A stretch of DNA of 64,000 nucleotides, taken from NCBI RefSeq assembly GCF_040409955.1, contig NZ_CP123388.1, forward strand, positions 124,001 to 188,000, read 5' to 3'. Origin of the DNA: Salipiger sp. H15. GTDB taxonomy: Bacteria > Pseudomonadota > Alphaproteobacteria > Rhodobacterales > Rhodobacteraceae. Positions within the stretch are counted from its first letter, which is position 1, and the number at the start of each line of letters is the position of its first letter. Shown piece by piece: positions 35,823 through 43,841 of this stretch. The position numbers and the translations under genes were made by a program. Below the pieces are notes generated by a model, which was given only the letters and a program-made list of their open reading frames with translations, had not been told where the DNA came from and did not search any database.

Positions 35823-36835
35823 CAGGCGACCGCCGCGATCTTGGCGTAGAGATCGCCGTATTCGCCGCCGAAGCGTTCTTCGACCAGCTTGGAGACCGAG
35901 GCGCGGAAGGCCTCGAGGTCGAGCCCGTCGGCCTCGCCGATCACGGTCATGCCGAGATCGCGCAGCTTCTGGGTCTCGGCTTCCTCGTTGTCGAGGATCG
36001 CCTTGGTGGCCTTTTCGCGGGTCTGCAGCGCGGCCTCGCGAACCGCGTCCTGCTCGGCGCCGGACATGCCCTGCCAGGTGTCCTCGTTCATCACGACGAC
36101 CTCGGCGTTCGACATGTGCCCCGTCAGCATGAGGTGCGACTGCACCTCGTAGAGCTTGACGTTGAGCACCACGTTGACCGGGTTTTCCTGCCCCTGCACG
36201 ACGCCGGTGGCGAGCGCGGTCGGCACCTCGGACCAGTCGACCGGCACGGCGACGGCGCCCATGCCCTCGACGGCGGTGGTGTAGATCGGGAAGGGCACGG
36301 CGCGGATCTTCACGCCGGCGAGGTCTGCCGGGGACATGATGGCCTTGTTGCAGGTCAGGTTCCGGCGGCCGAAGTAATGCGCGTAGATGACGCGCACGTT
36401 GGCGGCGGCGATCAGGCCCTCGTTCAGCTCCTGCATCACCGGGCCTTCCACGTCGGTCACCTTCATCAGGTGGTCGACGTCGCGGTAGAGGTACGGCGTG
36501 TCGAGCGCGGCGAAGGGCTGGTAGAGCGAGCCGAGCGCGCCGGCGGTGTTGTGCGAGAAGGCGATGGTGCCGAGCGAGACCGCCTCGGCCAGTTCCTGCA
36601 GCTTGCCCAGCTGGCTGTTCGGGAAGACCTGCACGGCGATCTCGCCGCCGGAGGTCTGGCCGAGTGCCTCGGCGAACCAGTCGGCCTGCGCACCGGCGAC
36701 CGAGGCGACCTCGTTGTTGTGGCCGTAGCGCAGGGTGGTGGCGGCGAAGGCCGGGCGCGCAATGAAGGGCGCGGCGAGCGCGCCCGCGCCGGTGAGCAGC
36801 AGGGTGCGGCGCGTGAGGCCATTGGGTCGTTGCAT
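35822..36835 (-). CDS. TRAP transporter receptor DctP, Tat-type signal
   Basis: 337 aa. A twin-arginine-like leader (LTRRTLLLTGAGAL, cleavage near AFA-ATT) suggests export in folded form. DctP pattern: FPNSQLGKLQELAEAVSLGT, DLAGVKIRAVPFPIYTTAVE with the ligand Arg, and DWSEVPTALATGVVQGQENP. As first gene of the operon (dctPQM, VOC, oiaX, oiaK), it should bind the acid sugar degraded by OiaK and OiaX. Good ribosome site (GGGAGGAG). Confidence 0.88.
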   Translation of the reverse strand: MQRPNGLTRRTLLLTGAGALAAPFIARPAFAATTLRYGHNNEVASVAGAQADWFAEALGQTSGGEIAVQVFPNSQLGKLQELAEAVSLGTIAFSHNTAGALGSLYQPFAALDTPYLYRDVDHLMKVTDVEGPVMQELNEGLIAAANVRVIYAHYFGRRNLTCNKAIMSPADLAGVKIRAVPFPIYTTAVEGMGAVAVPVDWSEVPTALATGVVQGQENPVNVVLNVKLYEVQSHLMLTGHMSNAEVVVMNEDTWQGMSGAEQDAVREAALQTREKATKAILDNEEAETQKLRDLGMTVIGEADGLDLEAFRASVSKLVEERFGGEYGDLYAKIAAVA

Positions 36836-36917
36836 CGGGTCTCCTCCCTAGAAATTTGATGCGTTCTGAGGTGTCTTGCGCGGTGCCTCCCGCGCCATCT
36901 CTGCTTTTACGAGGGTA

Positions 36918-36954
36918 TTGACGAAAGCTACTGTTTCGGATCAGCATTCGTCAA
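36918..36954. promoter_or_regulatory. Paired operator arms and divergent -35 boxes between dctP and LacI genes
   Basis: TTGACGAAAGC (36918-36928) and GCATTCGTCAA (36944-36954) form an inverted repeat with one mismatch in 11. Each arm begins with TTGACG, a consensus -35, pointing outward toward one of the divergent genes. Binding of the LacI-type protein at the arms would block both promoters. Confidence 0.6.
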
Positions 36955-36987
36955 AGCAAATAAGATGATGGGTTTTGAGGTGTCCTG

Positions 36988-38019
36988 ATGGGAAAGGACG
37001 TGGAAAGTCCGGCGGTGGACAGGCCGCAGCAGGCCGACGTGGCGGCACGGGCCGGGGTGTCGCTGGCCACGGTCGACCGGGTGCTGAACCGGCGCAAGGG
37101 GGTGAAGGAGCGCACCCGCCAGCGCGTGCTGGAGGCGGCGCGCGAGCTTGGCTTCCTCAGCGAGCGCGAGGAGGCGCTGCTGGGGGTCGAGCGGCCGCTC
37201 AACATCGTCGTGCTGCTGCCCGCGGGGTCTAACCCCTACCTACGGCTGCTCGGCGACCGGCTGCGCGCGCGGCTCGACAGCGCAGGGCAGGCGGGGCCGG
37301 TGCTGCGCTGCTACTTCATCGAGAGCTTCAGCGCGCAGGCGCTGGCCGAGGCGCTGCGGCGCAACGCCGGCTGGGCTGACGGCATCGCCTTCTTCGCCAT
37401 CGAGCACCCGGTGGTGCGCGAGGCGGCGGCCGAGGTGGTGGCAGGTGGCACGCGGCTGGTGTCGATCGTCTCGGACCTCGGCAGCGTGCCGGGCATCCCG
37501 CACGTGGGGCTCGACAACCGCGCCGTGGGGCGCACCGCCGGGCTGCTGATCGGCCGGCTTTCGGGCGGCAGGGAAGGGGCGGTGGCGCTGGTCGCGGGCT
37601 CGCGCCACTACCGCGCCCACTCTGAGCGCGAGGCCGGGTTCCTCAGCATCCAGGAGGAGCTTTTCCCGCAGCTGCGCATCGTCGGGATGCGCGAGGGCCA
37701 CGACGACGCCGCCGAGAACTACCGACACACGCTGGCGCTGCTCGAGCAGGTGCCGGACCTCGTCGGCATCTACAACGTCGGCGGCTCCTCGGGCGGGATC
37801 ACCCGGGCGTTGCGCGAGCAGGACCGGCAGGAGGTGATCTTCATCGGCCACGGTCTGACGCCGGACACGCGCCGCGCGGTGCTCGAGGGGACCATGGACG
37901 CGATCTTCGACCAGGACCCGGACATGCTGATCTCGCGCGCCATTGCCTGCCTGTCCGACCCCGTGCCGGTGCAGCGGCCGTTGAAGCTGGATATCTATTT
38001 CAGCGAGAACCTGCCGTGA
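36988..38019 (+). CDS. LacI-family transcriptional regulator
   Basis: 343 aa. HTH at about residues 14-34 (QADVAARAGVSLATVDRVLN), hinge helix RQRVLEAARELGF, and a periplasmic-binding-like effector domain (NIVVLLPAGSNPYLRLL to the end), close to the sugar-binding group with GIYNVGGSSGGITRAL. It is divergent from the TRAP/RuBisCO-like operon and should repress it until an acid sugar or intermediate binds. Confidence 0.9.
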   Translation: MGKDVESPAVDRPQQADVAARAGVSLATVDRVLNRRKGVKERTRQRVLEAARELGFLSEREEALLGVERPLNIVVLLPAGSNPYLRLLGDRLRARLDSAGQAGPVLRCYFIESFSAQALAEALRRNAGWADGIAFFAIEHPVVREAAAEVVAGGTRLVSIVSDLGSVPGIPHVGLDNRAVGRTAGLLIGRLSGGREGAVALVAGSRHYRAHSEREAGFLSIQEELFPQLRIVGMREGHDDAAENYRHTLALLEQVPDLVGIYNVGGSSGGITRALREQDRQEVIFIGHGLTPDTRRAVLEGTMDAIFDQDPDMLISRAIACLSDPVPVQRPLKLDIYFSENLP

Positions 38020-38266
38020 GATATTGGTTTCCGGGAGTTTGGGCGAAATCTACAAGGCATTCGGCACGCTGTTTGTTTGCTGCGCACCTTGCCATCAATT
38101 GTGAATTTTTGTGCGGATTTCGAGAACCGAGACGGGGGAGCATTTCTGGATAAGAGCCGCCCCAAAAGGATATCTTCCGTGGCGGAATGCCCGTCTCCTG
38201 AGACCCATCCGATTGACCTTGGACAAATTTTGTCGATCTCTGCCGGTGTACGAGTAGGGACGTGTC

Positions 38267-38539
38267 ATGCAACACCAGACCATCAACAATATTCCGGTCA
38301 TTTCGGAGAAAAGCAGCAAGGAGGAGTTGATCCGATATATCCGCCTCCTCGAGGCGCGGCTGGAAATAGATACCCTGCCGGGCTCCGGTATGGATTTCTC
38401 GACCGGGCTGCACGCCACGCCCGGCGGCACCCGCACGCCGGCGCCGCAGCAGGCACGGGTCGACATGCTGCGCTCGGGCATGGATGCGGTGGGCCTGCGC
38501 GACGCGGCACTGTCCGCACTGCGAAGCGAGCGGGGCTGA
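38267..38539 (+). CDS. Small protein of unknown function, 90 aa
   Basis: The first half is helical and charged (ISEKSSKEELIRYIRLLEARL), the second half is a Gly/Pro-rich linker and a short helix (RSGMDAVGLRDAALSALRS). No signal peptide, no membrane segment, no motif. The ribosome site is weak (AGGGACG, 9 bases upstream). It lies at the left edge of the low-GC island in its own spacer (38020-38266 shows no gene). It may be real, because its codon positions look coding; family unknown. Confidence 0.45.
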   Translation: MQHQTINNIPVISEKSSKEELIRYIRLLEARLEIDTLPGSGMDFSTGLHATPGGTRTPAPQQARVDMLRSGMDAVGLRDAALSALRSERG

Positions 38540-38890
38540 GCGCGGGGCGGACCATTTCCCTTGGCCAACTCCGTAATCTGATGGGCGTCGGGATTCCAAT
38601 ATTGAGACCTACCCCAAACGATTGCGAAATTTCGGACATGAACCTTGCAGCTGCCAAGTGTCCAGGTGCGGGAGAACAGGTTCGCTGATGAGCAGACCGC
38701 ATTCCGGCGCAAGGCCCATTTCGGAGAAAAGGGCCGTTGTGAGCCCTGCACTGCACTGACTGGATGCCGAGTTTGACCGGCTCTATGCGGGGGAAGGCCG
38801 CTGTTTCATCAGGTGGCGAGCAGTTTCGGCAGCCTCGCCAAATTGCAGGCCGCCGTCGCGAGGGTAAAGCGGGCGCGCACGCGCTCGATG
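38540..38890. other. Gene-free stretch at the island edge
   Basis: No convincing gene. Lower GC than the catabolic operons, with several stop codons in each frame. It may hold the old end of the IS5-family element that follows; no terminal inverted repeats could be matched by eye. Confidence 0.5.
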
Positions 38891-38895
38891 CCGCG

Positions 38896-39178
38896 CTACC
38901 GGATCTGCCTCATGCCTCCGATGGTCTTGACCCAGCCGAAAGGTGCTTCGATTTTCTTCCGACGCCGCTGTGACTTGGCGTCGCCGGGGCGCCGGGTGGT
39001 TCTGCCTTCGATGGCGGTGAACAGGGATTTCTGCGCGACATGCGGCGTGACCACCATCGGGCGCAACTCGGCGACGAAGTCCGCGCTGTCGTACCCGCGG
39101 TCTGCAGCCGAGGTTGAGGGGCTATGTCGGTGCACCGGCACTTTGCGACAGTCTGTCGGATGTCGATCGCCTGCCCGG
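38896..39178 (-). pseudogene. IS5-family transposase, C-terminal relic
   Basis: The reverse frame gives DRGYDSADFVAELRPMVVTP, HVAQKSLFTAIEGRTTRRPG and RRRKKIEAPFGWVKTIGGMR, the C-terminal catalytic region of an IS5-type transposase (the second Asp area, the final Glu in the APFGW helix region). The N-terminal half and ends are missing. Immobile. It directly abuts a second IS relic of opposite strand. Confidence 0.75.
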
Positions 39179-39419
39179 GGAGCGCGGCTATGCCGCCGAC
39201 TGGTCCGGGGAAACTTTGAAAGACAAGGGATATGGGAGTGCTTCCCCGGGAGGAAACAGCGCAAGACGCCGTCGAAGTATGAACAATCGGCGCAACCGGA
39301 TCGAGATCATTTTTGGCAGATGCAAGGACTGGCGACGCGTTGCCACTCGATACGACCAATGACCGAATGTCTCACTGTCCGTCATAGCTCTCACGGCTAT
39401 TGTCATCTACTGCCAATGA
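39179..39419 (+). pseudogene. IS5-family (IS427-like) transposase, C-terminal relic
   Basis: Reads ERGYAADWSGETLKDKG, then (frame change near 39237) CFPGRKQRKTPSKYE, then (second frame change near 39285) NRIEIIFGRCKDWRRVATRY, a stop at 39359, and VSLSVIALTAIVIYCQ. These are the Y2R-E6K region and tail of the common alphaproteobacterial IS427-type enzyme. Two frame changes and one stop make it dead. Confidence 0.75.
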
Positions 39420-39521
39420 GATGCCGTAAAGGGGCCTGCGTCGCGACCTGCCCGTTACCGTTGCAAGATCGAGGGCAAGCTGGCGCCATTCCCGTATCGG
39501 ATCCACATGGAGGACTACGGG

Positions 39522-40553
39522 ATGAAGCTGTTTATTGGACTGGATGTGTCGCTTGAGAAGACCGCGATTTGCTTGATCAGCGAACACGGGAAGATCTTGG
39601 AGGAGGCGCAGATGGCCAGCGAGCCCGAGGCGCTGTTACGCTGGATCTGCGATCAGGACGGGGAAGTTGTGGCCATCGGGCTCGAAGCTGGCCCGCTGTC
39701 GCAATGGCTGCATCGCGGGTTGTCCTTGGCTGGACAACCTGTGGTGCTGATGGAAACCCGGCAGGTGAAAGGCGCCTTGAAGGCCATGCCGATCAAGACG
39801 GACCGCCTAGATGCCGAAGGTATCGCCCGCCTTCTGCACCTCGGCTGGTTCCGACCGGTTCACTGTAAATCAGTTTCCGCACAGGAGGTTCGCGCTGTGC
39901 TCACCGCTCGCAAGGCTGTACAAAAAGGGGTTCATCACGCTTGAAATGTCCTTCGCGGGCTATTGCGCAACTTTGGCCTTAAAGTTGGCACTGTATCCCG
40001 TGGCCGGTTCGAACAGCGGATCCGCGAACTGGCGGTAGGAAATCCAATGTTGGTGGCGGCAACCGAACCTATGCTTCACGCGCGGGCAGCGCTGCGGCGA
40101 GAACTGGCAAGCCATGAACGCCATGTCCGCCAACTTGCCCATGACGACCCGGTCTGTCTGCGCCTCATGTCGATGCCTGGGATTGGGGCGGTCGTGGCAT
40201 TGACCTACCGATCTGCAGTGGATGATCCCGGTCGCTTCACATCCTCGAAGAAAGTTGGGCCGTGGGTCGGTTTGACGCCGTCTCGCAACCAGTCTGGCGA
40301 GCGCGACATCTCAGGCGGTATCACCAAGGCGGGCGACGTCAACCTGCGCCACGCGCTGTGCCAGGCTGCCACCGTCATGATGCATCGCGGACGGGCAACA
40401 TGGCTGCGAACTTGGGCGGCGAAGCTCGCGCGCCGCCGCGGCGCCAAGCGCGCAATGGTTGCGCTGGCCCGACGTATCGCCGTGATCCTTCATCGGATGT
40501 GGAGAGATGACACCGACTTCCGTTTTGACAAGCCGGTGCTTCATGCCGGTTGA
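39522..40553 (+). pseudogene. IS110-family transposase with an in-frame stop
   Basis: DEDD-type transposase. The N-terminal RuvC-like domain begins MKLFIGLDVSLEKTAICLIS (first Asp) and has IGLEAGPLSQWLHRGL and PIKTDRLDAEGIARLL. The C-terminal serine domain has RLMSMPGIGAVVALTYRSAV and VGLTPSRNQSGERDISGGIT, with the nucleophilic Ser in QSGERDISG. A TGA at about 39942 (KGVHHA, stop, NVLRGLLRNFG) breaks one continuous frame. About 343 codons, full length. IS110 elements lack terminal inverted repeats, so ends cannot be set. Start has GGAGG upstream. Confidence 0.85.
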
Positions 40554-41167
40554 CGACACAGGTTACAGACTGCTGCCCGCCTGATCGCGAGCCTTCGAGG
40601 TCACCACGGGACGCGGTTCCAGTGATGCCGTGCTCAGGACTGACGCCGACCATATCGAGCACGCCAACGAGATGGGCACACCGGAATTGCATTGAACCAG
40701 CATCATGTTGGCAGCCACCGCTCCGACCACGGACCGAAGCATGCACCCGGGTCGATCTCAAAAGAAGGCCGCCGAACAGGGAAACCGATCAACGGCTCTA
40801 AGCACAAAACCGCGGTTGGGCGGGGCATTCGACGTGCGCGAAAACCCTTGACTGGGACGCCCCCGTTACCGAAGTCTGGAGCCTTAGGAGCGCGGGAATA
40901 TCTGATCATAGAAATCTTGGAAAACGCTTTCCTCCAACTGGCTGAAGAATGATTCGCGATACGTCAAAGGTCTGGTTAGACAAGTCCGCAAACCTAGAGG
41001 GTCATCTTGTGGCACTAGAAGTCAGTGACACGCGGGTCGTCCAGAAAAGAAAGTCAAGAAATTTTTTGTTGTCTTTGTATTGTCTCTGAACTTGCACACT
41101 TCAACTCCTGCACAATTAATGCGATACAGCAAGGAACGTATCGTCGATAAAGTTGAGTGGAGTGAGT
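40554..41167. other. Gene-free low-GC stretch upstream of the RTX gene
   Basis: About 610 bp without a recognisable gene; the open frames here (for example 40550-40801) have no family character. The left part should contain the IS110 right end. The right part is AT-rich (AGAAATTTTTTGTTGTCTTT at about 41057) and likely carries the RTX promoter; GGAG at 41158-41161 is the ribosome site. Confidence 0.5.
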
Positions 41168-43042
41168 ATGTTATCGGCACGAGTAAGTAGCTACACCTTG
41201 TTTGTTTCCGGCGCCGCGGCAAGGTCGTCGTCTTACTCCCGGATCGATATCACCCAGATTGGTGCTGATATCTCGGTCGAAGACAACGATAGTATAGGTA
41301 CGATCATCCCGATCATCGGGAATTCAGAGACCATCCGCAACTTTGACGCTCGCGGCGTCACCGAAGCGGGCGTCTACATGTTCTCATCGTATTCTGGTCA
41401 GAGCGTTCTCAAGGGTTCGATGCAGAACGACTGGATCTATGCCTATGGGTCGGGAGATGACCGTCTGTTCGGCTATGCGGGTGACGACCACATGGAAGGG
41501 CGGGATGGAAATGACCGCCTGGATGGCGGGAACGGAAACGACGATCTGGACGGTGGAGACGGACAGGACACCATCATCGGCGGCCCGGGAGCAGACGTCA
41601 TAGATGGTGGAAACGGCATCGACACGCTGGTCTTCAGCGGAAATCGATCGGAGTACTCTATTCAAACAGTGGATGGGCGCTACGAAATCAGCCACATCGG
41701 CGGAACAGGAAAAGACGGGCAGGATACGTTTGCCAATATCGAGTTCTTGCAGTTCCTCGATCAAACTGTTGAAATCTCATCCATTCCTTCAAATTTGGCC
41801 GCGTCGGTAACGGGCTACACCCTGTTTATCTCCGGCGCCGCGGCAAGGTCGTCGTCTTACTCCCGGATCGATATCACCCAGATTGGTGGCGAGATCACGG
41901 TCGAAGACAACGATAGTATAGGTACGATCATCCCGATCATCGGGAATGCAGAGACCATCCGCAACTTTGACGCTCGCGGCGTCACCGAAGCGGGCGTCTA
42001 CATGTTCTCATCGTATTCTGGGCAGAGCGTTCTCAAGGGTTCGATGCAGAACGACTGGATCTATGCCTATGGGTCGGGAGATGACCGTCTGTTCGGCTAT
42101 GCGGGTGACGACCACATGGAAGGGCGGGATGGAAATGACCGCCTGGATGGCGGGAACGGAAACGACGATCTGGACGGTGGAGACGGACAGGACACCATCA
42201 TCGGCGGCCCGGGAGCAGACGTCATAGATGGTGGAAACGGCATCGACACGCTGGTCTTCAGCGGAAATCGATCGGAGTACTCTATTCAAACAGTGGATGG
42301 GCGCTACGAAATCAGCCACATCGGCGGAACAGGAAAAGACGGGCAGGATACGTTTGCCAATATCGAGTTCTTGCAGTTCCTCGATCAAACTGTTGAAATC
42401 TCATCCATTCCTTCAAATTTGGCCGCGTCGGTAACGGGCTACACCCTGTTTATCTCCGGCGCCGCGGCAAGGTCGTCGTCTTACTCCCGGATCGATATCA
42501 CCCAGATTGGTGGCGAGATCACGGTCGAAGACAACGATAGTATAGGTACGATCATCCCGATCATCGGGAATGCAGAGACCATCCGCAACTTTGACGCTCG
42601 CGGCGTCACCGAAGCGGGCGTCTACATGTTCTCATCGTATTCTGGGCAGAGCGTTCTCAAGGGTTCGATGCAGAACGACTGGATCTATGCCTATGGGTCG
42701 GGAGATGACCGTCTGTTCGGCTATGCGGGTGACGACCACATGGAAGGGCGGGATGGTAATGATCGCCTGGATGGCGGGAACGGAAACGACGATCTGGACG
42801 GTGGAGACGGACAGGACACCATCATCGGCGGCCCGGGAGCAGACGTCATAGATGGTGGAAACGGCATCGACACGCTGGTCTTCAGCGGAAATCGATCGGA
42901 ATATGAGCTTAGTAACCTGAGTGATGGTTATCAGATAATTCATTCTGGCGGGGCGAAAACTGACGGATACGATCAATTCACGAATATTGAAATTCTCCAG
43001 TTTTCAGATCAGACGGTTAACATCGATGATTGGTTGAACTGA
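41168..43042 (+). CDS. RTX-type calcium-binding repeat protein, likely type I secreted, 624 aa
   Basis: Three copies of a 208-residue unit. Each has a beta-rich part (SYSRIDITQIG, NDSIGTIIPIIGN, GVTEAGVYMFSSYSGQSVL) and a run of G-G-x-G-x-D nonapeptides (GSGDDRLFGYAGDDHMEG, DGNDRLDGGNGNDDLDGGDG, GADVIDGGNGIDTLVF) that bind calcium. No N-terminal signal peptide; the C-terminal DQTVNIDDWLN end with hydrophobic/acidic residues fits a type I secretion signal. No secretion ABC gene is nearby. GC is clearly lower than the neighbours and insertion-sequence relics flank it, so it was probably acquired. Confidence 0.85.
   Translation: MLSARVSSYTLFVSGAAARSSSYSRIDITQIGADISVEDNDSIGTIIPIIGNSETIRNFDARGVTEAGVYMFSSYSGQSVLKGSMQNDWIYAYGSGDDRLFGYAGDDHMEGRDGNDRLDGGNGNDDLDGGDGQDTIIGGPGADVIDGGNGIDTLVFSGNRSEYSIQTVDGRYEISHIGGTGKDGQDTFANIEFLQFLDQTVEISSIPSNLAASVTGYTLFISGAAARSSSYSRIDITQIGGEITVEDNDSIGTIIPIIGNAETIRNFDARGVTEAGVYMFSSYSGQSVLKGSMQNDWIYAYGSGDDRLFGYAGDDHMEGRDGNDRLDGGNGNDDLDGGDGQDTIIGGPGADVIDGGNGIDTLVFSGNRSEYSIQTVDGRYEISHIGGTGKDGQDTFANIEFLQFLDQTVEISSIPSNLAASVTGYTLFISGAAARSSSYSRIDITQIGGEITVEDNDSIGTIIPIIGNAETIRNFDARGVTEAGVYMFSSYSGQSVLKGSMQNDWIYAYGSGDDRLFGYAGDDHMEGRDGNDRLDGGNGNDDLDGGDGQDTIIGGPGADVIDGGNGIDTLVFSGNRSEYELSNLSDGYQIIHSGGAKTDGYDQFTNIEILQFSDQTVNIDDWLN
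41192..42900 (+). repeat. Tandem 624-bp repeat, two full copies and most of a third
   Basis: Copies begin at 41192, 41816 and 42440. Copies 2 and 3 are almost identical; copy 1 differs at a handful of bases (for example GATATCTCG against GAGATCACG). The third copy diverges after about 42900 where the unique C-terminus begins. Near identity at silent sites points to recent amplification or gene conversion; copy number is likely to vary. Confidence 0.95.
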
Positions 43043-43269
43043 GTTACATAGCGGTTTTTTTCTTCGCGGTGTTTGGCGTCAAGGCCAAAGATGGACTGCA
43101 CGAAGACCCATCTTGCCACTCCAGCTTTGCCAAGGATCGCGGAGCCTTCTTGCCCGTCGTACCGCATCGGCGAGTTACGCCAGCGTGATCTATGCCCGCG
43201 AGCGGTCCGGGTCGAATGTTGATGCAAGCTCGGCAGCACATGGCTGGTTGTTTGGTCCAAAACCTTTGC

Positions 43270-43377
43270 GAGCTTCCGGGCTGGTTTCAATAGGGTGGCA
43301 AAGGCACTCGACGTCAAGTTCCCGAGTGCCGAATGCGGCATCTGCGCGTTGTGGACGCGGTTCCAATTCTCGATGCG
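43270..43377 (-). pseudogene. IS3-family transposase (OrfB), C-terminal relic
   Basis: The reverse frame reads RIENWNRVHNAQMPHSALGN, LTSSAFATLLKPARKLA, the standard end of an IS3 integrase-type transposase (N-x-x-R-P-H-S-x-L-G, with Met for Arg). Only about 36 residues remain. The stretch 43043-43269 to its left shows no gene. Confidence 0.65.
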
Positions 43378-43433
43378 GAACGGCGCACCCGCAATCGAAA
43401 GGAATTGTTTTGTCCCAGCGGGCTCTGCTGGGG

Positions 43434-43545
43434 TTAAGCCGACATTCGAAATGCCTCGGCAGGAGTGCGCATGGGATGCGGCGGATGAGGGCAGCGGTTG
43501 TTGTAGAATGCGATCCGGTGCCCGATGCCGCGCATGGCGTGTTGA
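43434..43545 (-). pseudogene. Second IS3-family transposase, C-terminal relic
   Basis: A different reverse frame reads GIGHRIAFYNNRCPHPPHPM, RTPAEAFRMSA, stop at 43434. This is again an IS3 OrfB end (F-Y-N-x-x-R-P-H, with Cys for Arg), from another subgroup than the neighbour, so two elements were inserted here in succession. Confidence 0.6.
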
Positions 43546-43841
43546 CCCATAACAGAACATCACATCGACCCTGCCTCAGGGCGGGAAGGGCCGAACTACT
43601 CCATCACGTCAGGTTTTGCCAGAGCGACGGAACCGGGCGGAATGTACTCGTGTGTGTGAGCGCTAGTGGCCTCGCGTAATCCAGATTATGTAAAAGCAAA
43701 AACTCCCATTTGATATTTCGAGATTCTAGCCGAAAATCTCGCCAAATTTTTTAGAAAAATTCGCGATTTGACCTGCTTCGTCCGATTACATGCCATCCCG
43801 AAAGTGCCCGCGGGCCGCACTTCGGCCCGCGAAACGATCCC
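43546..43841. other. AT-rich spacer between island and lsr operon
   Basis: No gene. The right part (43690-43790) is very AT-rich. CGAGATT-CTAGCCGAA-AATCTCG (about 43719-43740) forms a 7-bp-arm hairpin that may end the lsr-aldolase message, which stops at 43842. The abrupt base-composition change marks the island boundary. Confidence 0.5.

Noticed and set aside
40692..40952. Small + strand open frames in the 40.5-41.1 kb spacer
   Set aside because: No ribosome site, no recognisable motif and mixed composition; likely IS110 flank or decayed DNA.
41192..42900. CRISPR-like or satellite repeat array
   Set aside because: The 624-bp units are in frame and code for a calcium-binding repeat protein; there are no short repeats with unique spacers.
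43113..43679. A 188-codon + strand open frame as a gene
   Set aside because: It overlaps two IS3 transposase relics on the other strand and has no family character.
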